Source of the DNA: Collinsella sp. An307
Lineage (GTDB): Bacteria > Actinomycetota > Coriobacteriia > Coriobacteriales > Coriobacteriaceae
DNA: 64,000 nucleotides
NCBI RefSeq assembly: GCF_002161805.1
Contig: NZ_NFIP01000003.1
Coordinates: 46,341-110,340 of the forward strand
Direction: 5' to 3'
Each line of letters opens with the position of its first letter. Positions within the stretch are counted from its first letter, which is position 1. Positions 61,111-64,000 of this stretch are shown piece after piece. The notes below the pieces were generated by a model. The model was not told where the DNA came from and made no database searches. It saw only the letters and a list, made by a program, of their open reading frames with translations. A program made the position numbers and the translations under genes.

Positions 61111-62394
61111 ATGGCATTCGAGCAGCAAAAAGCACTTGACGACACGTATATCATGCACACCTACGGGCGCCTGCCGGTGGAGTTTGTGGCGGGGTCGGGC
61201 ATGACGCTTACCGATGACGTGGGCAAGACCTACCTCGACTTTCTCGCTGGCATTGGCGTGTGCTCGCTCGGTCACGCCCATCCGGCGGTCACGCGCGCCA
61301 TCGCGAGTCAGGCGGAGAAGCTGACGTCGATCTCCAACTACTTCTATACCGAACACCGCGGCGAAGTCGCAGCGTTGCTCTCCAAGCTCGCTAACAACGA
61401 CATCGAAGGCGCTCGCGCGCTTGTTGAGGCGCTCGACGCGGGGGACGCCGCGCACTTCACCGCGGCAGCCACGCCGGCGCCGGGCGAGCAGGTGTGGAAA
61501 ACGTTTTTTGCCAATTCCGGCGCGGAGGCCAACGAGGGCTCCATGAAGCTCGCACGTCTTTACGCGCGGCGCCAGGGCAACGGCGGCAACACCATCGTTT
61601 GCCTCAAGGGCGGGTTCCACGGACGCACGCTCGAGACCATCGCAGCCACGATGCAGGACTGGCTCCAGGAGAGTTTCACGCCGCTGCCGGGCGGCTTTGT
61701 GGCCTGCGCGCCCAACGACATCGACGAGCTCACCGCCATCTTTGAGAAGTACGGCAAAGAGATTTGCGCGTTTATGTTCGAGCCCATTCAGGGCGAGAGC
61801 GGCGTGCATCCGCTGACCGCGGAGTTTGCCCGCAAGGCCGAGGAGCTGGTGCACCAGGTGGGCGGCCTTACCATCTCCGACGAGGTCCAGGCGGGCGTCT
61901 TCCGTTGCGGCGTGCCGTTTGCCGCCCAGTTGCTTGGCATCACGCCGGACATCATGAGCCTCGCTAAGGGCATCGCCGGCGGCATGACCATGGGTGCCGT
62001 CGTGGCGCGCGCCGAGGTGGCCGGCGTGCTACATCCGGGCGACCACGGCTCGACATTCGGCGGAAGCGCGCTTGCCGTCGCTGCTGCCGAGGCAACGCTC
62101 GCCGAGCTCGTGCGGGGCGATTTTGCTGCGCATGTTGTTGAAGTTGGTGCCTACCTGGCCGATCGCTTGGCAGAGCTCCCGCAGGTGGTAGACGTGCGTG
62201 GTGCGGGTCTCATGCGCGGATGCGACCTCGTGGAGGAGGCGGGGGACGCCCATGACGTGGTCGCGCGCCTCCTCGAGGAGGGCGTTGTTGCAAACGCCAC
62301 CGGCGCGCACACGCTGAGGTTCCTGCCGCCGCTCATCTGCGAGAAGGAGCACGTGGACGCCCTCATCGAGGCGCTCGCGCGCGTGCTGGGGTAG
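61111..62394 (+). CDS. argD: N-acetylornithine aminotransferase
   Basis: 427 residues from ATG 61111. PLP-binding Lys286 in SLAKGIAGG, FFANSGAEANEGSMKLAR, SDEVQAGVFRCGV and HGSTFGG. An insertion of ~25 residues near residue 100 (IEGARALVEALDAGDAAHF) precedes the NSGAEAN motif. Last gene in the run; argF/argG/argH are not in the window. Confidence 0.95.
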   Translation: MAFEQQKALDDTYIMHTYGRLPVEFVAGSGMTLTDDVGKTYLDFLAGIGVCSLGHAHPAVTRAIASQAEKLTSISNYFYTEHRGEVAALLSKLANNDIEGARALVEALDAGDAAHFTAAATPAPGEQVWKTFFANSGAEANEGSMKLARLYARRQGNGGNTIVCLKGGFHGRTLETIAATMQDWLQESFTPLPGGFVACAPNDIDELTAIFEKYGKEICAFMFEPIQGESGVHPLTAEFARKAEELVHQVGGLTISDEVQAGVFRCGVPFAAQLLGITPDIMSLAKGIAGGMTMGAVVARAEVAGVLHPGDHGSTFGGSALAVAAAEATLAELVRGDFAAHVVEVGAYLADRLAELPQVVDVRGAGLMRGCDLVEEAGDAHDVVARLLEEGVVANATGAHTLRFLPPLICEKEHVDALIEALARVLG

Positions 62395-62443
62395 GGTAGC
62401 GCGCCATTTCCCCTTTGGCGCACTCGCTGAGACCGCTCCAGAC

Positions 62444-62503
62444 GCCAAAACCGTGTTTACCAGCTCTCCCGGACTGTGGGCAGCTGGTAAACACGGTTTT
62501 GGC
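62444..62503. repeat. Palindromic element, GTTTACCAG/CTGGTAAAC family, copy 2
   Basis: Perfect 22-bp stem (62444-62465 with 62482-62503), 16-nt loop that itself has CCC..GGG pairing. A degenerate half copy (AAAACCAAGTTTGTCAGC) follows at 62519-62536. It sits between convergent argD and tRNA-Thr. Confidence 0.85.
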
Positions 62504-62642
62504 AAAATGGCCTCCTTGCAAAACCAAGTTTGTCAGCGCAAAGAGCTGCGTTCGCAGCGCTCGCTGCTGTGGATGCAGTTGCGACGTCGCCACTATTGGA
62601 TCAGAGCCGGTTGCGGACGGAGAAAGACGGAGCCAGCGGGCT

Positions 62643-62684
62643 CCTCGAGGGAGGGCAGAACGACCTCGAGGGAGGGCAGAACGA
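62643..62684. repeat. 21-bp tandem duplication
   Basis: Two identical 21-bp units (62643-62663 and 62664-62684; core CTCGAGGGAGGGCAGAACGA) directly next to the tRNA-Thr terminator. Between 62540 and 62640 nothing else is recognised. Confidence 0.85.
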
Positions 62685-62716
62685 AAAAGGGCGCCGAGGT
62701 GATCCCCGGCGCCCTT
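62684..62716 (-). terminator. Terminator of tRNA-Thr
   Basis: On the minus strand AAGGGCGCCG pairs with CGGCGCCCTT and is followed by TTT. It lies 14 bp after the tRNA gene. Confidence 0.88.
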
Positions 62717-62729
62717 GACACATCACTGG

Positions 62730-62802
62730 AGCCAGCAATCGGACTCGAACCGATGACCCCCGCTTTACGAGAGCGGTGCTCTACCAACTGAGCTATGCTG
62801 GC
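62730..62802 (-). tRNA. tRNA-Thr(CGU)
   Basis: Cloverleaf on the minus strand: acceptor GCCAGCA/TGCTGGC, D-arm GCTCAGTTGGTAGAGC, anticodon stem CCGCT/AGCGG with CTCGTAA loop (CGT), T-arm ATCGGTTCGAGTCCGAT. Discriminator is T; no encoded CCA. Confidence 0.95.
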
Positions 62803-63351
62803 ACCTGTTAGAGCATATGCGCTCCAACGGATGACTATATTACGTGGAAACGTTCTTGCACGCAAGATGCAATGAGCAAAAACCGAGTTATGGGCGTTTT
62901 GTCCCTGCGTAGGTAAACGCTTCTAAACCATGTTGCCCTCTGTTTTTAGCAAAGCGCTTGGGAACGATGCTTGTTCGGACAGCTTTACGCACCCAGAAAT
63001 ACAAGCGAGCGGGCGAGCGGGCGACCCTGCTGACGGGAAGAATGTTCCAGCTCGCACCGCAAAACCATGCTGACGAAGCGTCAGCGAAGGCAATACCAGT
63101 GGTCTAACAGTTGGGGTTGTTACAACCAGTTGAACAGCGGATAAACAGTTTGTCCTTAAGTGGTATCTTTTTGAAGTACCAAATTACCTGCGGAAACGCA
63201 ATTTACCGTTCACGGGTAAAACCATACCGCTCGTCTGTCTCTTCACATTTCTTCGACATTTGTACCGAAAGCGTGTATGATGGCTATCAACGGGTCGGGC
63301 CGTATGCTCTCTCGTTGAGCCGCTCGACCGAAGCCGCAGGCAAGGAGGACC
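62803..63351. other. Intergenic region with dyads upstream of beta-galactosidase
   Basis: No gene is supported. It contains a 7-bp hairpin GCTGACG-AAG-CGTCAGC (63069-63085), a dyad GGTTGT-T-ACAACC (63115-63127), three degenerate LacI-like cores (AAACGTT near 62849, AAACGCTT near 62916, AAGCGCTT near 62953) and a likely promoter: TTCGAC (63252-63257), 18-bp spacer, TATGAT (63276-63281). Confidence 0.5.
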
Positions 63352-64000
63352 ATGCACACGTTTGAGATCCGTGAACGCTTTTTGCTCGATGGAAAGCCGT
63401 TCACGATTCTGTCCGGTGCGATCCACTACTTCCGCGTCCATCCATCTGATTGGCACCATTCCCTTTACAACCTGAAGGCCATGGGTTTCAACACGGTTGA
63501 GACCTATGTCCCTTGGAACCTCCATGAGGCAAAGCCCGGCGAGTTCGACTTCACCGGCGCCCTTGACCTTGCGCGCTTCCTCGACGAGGCTGCCGAGCTG
63601 GGTCTTTGGGCCATCGTGCGCCCGTCGCCGTTCATCTGCGCCGAGTGGGAGTGGGGCGGCCTGCCTGCCTGGCTTCTCGCCGACCGCGACATGCGTCCGC
63701 GTTCGCGCGACCCTCGTTTCCTCGAGCGCGTCGCCGCGTACTACGACGAGCTCATGCCCCATCTCGTTGACCGCCAGATCACGCACGGCGGCAACATCAT
63801 CATGATGCAGGTCGAGAACGAGTATGGTTCCTATGGCGAGGACAAGGAGTACCTCCGCGCCATTCGCGACCTCATGCTCGACCGCGGCGTGGATGTGCCG
63901 CTTTGCACCTCCGACGGCCCGTGGCGCGGCTGCCTGCGCGCCGGCACGCTCATCGACGATGATGTCTTTGTGACCGGTAACTTTGGTTCCCGCGCGGGCG
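63352..64000 (+). CDS. GH35 beta-galactosidase, N-terminal part (runs off right edge)
   Basis: 216 residues seen from ATG 63352 (RBS AAGGAGG). TIM-barrel start FEIRERFLLDGKPFTILSGA, NTVETYVPWNLHEAKPG, RPSPFICAEWEWGGLPAWLL, with acid/base Glu157 in MMQVENEYGSYG; the nucleophile lies beyond the window. Cytoplasmic form without signal peptide. Releases beta-linked galactose. Confidence 0.93.
   Translation, partial: MHTFEIRERFLLDGKPFTILSGAIHYFRVHPSDWHHSLYNLKAMGFNTVETYVPWNLHEAKPGEFDFTGALDLARFLDEAAELGLWAIVRPSPFICAEWEWGGLPAWLLADRDMRPRSRDPRFLERVAAYYDELMPHLVDRQITHGGNIIMMQVENEYGSYGEDKEYLRAIRDLMLDRGVDVPLCTSDGPWRGCLRAGTLIDDDVFVTGNFGSRAG

Noticed and set aside
62840-62965. Three LacI-like sites controlling the beta-galactosidase
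   Set aside because: The cores are degenerate and 390-500 bp from the start codon, with no paired spacing, so not claimed as operators.
1-64000. CRISPR array, prophage or IS element
   Set aside because: No regularly spaced direct repeats of the right size, no cas genes, no transposase or integrase reading frames were seen on either strand.

Overview
The window is high-GC (about 60-65%), densely coded, and reads as a chromosomal segment of a gut actinobacterium of the class Coriobacteriia, most likely Collinsella or a close relative. This is inferred from gene content and style: a bile salt hydrolase, GH2/GH13/GH35 glycosidases, FeoAB, a class II B12-dependent ribonucleotide reductase, Ala/Asp/Glu-rich membrane proteins, AraC-type regulators with AAA+/DUF4143 ATPases, and no phage or plasmid genes. 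No rRNA, CRISPR array or complete insertion sequence is visible. Two tRNA genes (Glu-UUC and Thr-CGU) are present.

Layout. 1-1.3 kb: metal-linked small membrane genes on the minus strand, one broken by an amber codon. 1.6-6.4 kb: two AraC-type regulators (one truncated), the ferrous iron transporter feoAB, then a gene graveyard with an ABC-exporter C-terminus and an AraC remnant. 6.6-8.9 kb: an AAA+/DUF4143 ATPase behind a large inverted repeat and a small membrane protein. 8.9-15.2 kb: dihydrouridine synthase, an ArsC/Spx-like protein lacking the cysteine, a lipoprotein, a tyrosine phosphatase and tex. 15.2-20.1 kb: GH2 enzyme, bile salt hydrolase and an MFS exporter. 20.2-24.8 kb: a GMP synthase ATP-pyrophosphatase subunit without its glutaminase domain, sugar acetyltransferase, PAP2 phosphatase, RsmJ-like methyltransferase and an exported nuclease. 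25-28.5 kb: GH13 enzyme behind two LacI-type operators, then a minus-strand group with a PHP phosphatase and YhbY. 28.7-39.1 kb: membrane proteins, NrdJ behind two NrdR boxes, a ferredoxin-type aldo/keto reductase, a methyltransferase, a DUF711 protein, and a DUF2975/XRE pair. 39.1-45.7 kb: a RyR-like membrane protein, tRNA-Glu, a short IorA-like iron-sulfur protein with an FKBP isomerase, two TPR-like paralogues and a NusG-domain-II protein. 45.9-48.8 kb: iron alcohol dehydrogenase and a second AAA+/DUF4143 ATPase. 49-52.5 kb: FMN riboswitch, RibU, fused EcfA1-A2 and EcfT, a complete riboflavin ECF transporter with general ECF module. 52.5-57.5 kb: tandem PNPOx-like proteins, an M24 peptidase and three tandem HAD phosphatases. 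57.6-62.4 kb: argC-argJ-argB-argD behind an ARG-box-like site. 62.7-64 kb: tRNA-Thr and the start of a GH35 beta-galactosidase.

The least explained material is non-coding. Two intergenic hairpins at 47.1 and 53.5 kb share a 37-nt core (36/37 identical) while their flanking arms differ in sequence yet are each perfectly self-complementary. A second palindrome family with GTTTACCAG...CTGGTAAAC arms lies between convergent genes at 26.6 and 62.4 kb. There is also a four-copy 33-bp repeat in front of one ATPase, a 20-bp inverted-repeat-bounded element at 9.9-10.1 kb, and a tandem triplication of the last six codons (with the stop) of the aldo/keto reductase.
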